A stretch of DNA of 6,801 nucleotides from NCBI GenBank assembly GCA_030621255.1, contig JAUXHZ010000054.1:1-6801 (forward strand), written 5' to 3'. The stretch comes from Candidatus Latescibacterota bacterium (lineage in GTDB: Bacteria; Krumholzibacteriota; Krumholzibacteriia; Krumholzibacteriales; WJIX01). Of this stretch, positions 6,744 through 6,801 are shown piece by piece. Within the stretch, counting starts at the first letter, position 1. Each line of letters opens with the position of its first letter. The notes beneath the pieces are model-generated. The model saw only the letters and a list, made by a program, of their open reading frames with translations. It ran no database searches and was not told where the DNA came from. A program made the position numbers and the translations under genes.

Positions 6744-6801
6744 TCATTCTCTTTCAAAATACGAATAGCCAATTCCCGTTCCTTTATCAATCGACACCTG
6801 A
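6740..6801 (-). CDS. 3' end of an upstream gene, possibly ribF (partial)
   Basis: The last 19 codons before a TGA at 6742-6740 read RCRLIKERELAIRILKEND, a charged amphipathic helix ending close to the rpsO promoter. The pattern is like the C-terminal helix of bifunctional riboflavin kinase/FAD synthetase (RibF), which commonly lies just upstream of rpsO. Too little sequence is present to prove the identity: the frame and gene are inferred from composition and neighbourhood. A second frame (…GYSYFERE, stop at 6746-6744) is also open to the edge but looks less protein-like here. Confidence 0.45.
   Translation of the reverse strand, partial: RCRLIKERELAIRILKEND

Overview
The window is a bacterial chromosome segment of moderate GC content (low-to-mid 40s percent by eye). 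It holds two plus-strand genes on the left converging on a minus-strand cluster on the right. The gene content suggests an uncultivated Gram-negative-type bacterium. DUF4388 plus membrane-TPR pairs are familiar from deltaproteobacterial and FCB-group candidate phyla, but the assignment is inference and no rRNA is present.

Left block (1-2573, plus strand): a membrane-anchored TPR protein with a six-cysteine CxxC cluster, cut by the left edge of the window. It is followed after 12 bases by a DUF4388 (PATAN-like) protein with one transmembrane helix and a pseudopilin-like C-terminus. The two look translationally linked and are probably partners in a cell-envelope or signalling function that cannot be named from sequence alone. 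The block ends 38 bases from the end of the convergent cluster.

Right block (6801-2612, minus strand): the tail of an upstream gene (possibly ribF), a strong sigma70-type promoter, a structured leader of about 160 nt, then rpsO (ribosomal protein S15), pnp (polynucleotide phosphorylase), dut (dUTPase) and a membrane-anchored NodB-family polysaccharide deacetylase with a TTG start. rpsO-pnp is a classic ribosome/RNA-turnover operon; dut often lies nearby, commonly after an M16 peptidase gene that is absent here.

The most interesting signal is non-coding. The rpsO leader carries two near-identical copies of a motif containing GCCAUCG, the exact complement of the CGAUGGC around the rpsO start codon. 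The copy nearer the gene sits in the loop of a hairpin, so it can form a pseudoknot whose connecting loop holds the Shine-Dalgarno sequence. An alternative helix would release the start. This is a plausible S15 autoregulatory element, convergent with the known pseudoknot mechanism of E. coli rpsO. No mobile element, CRISPR array, tRNA or rRNA was seen.
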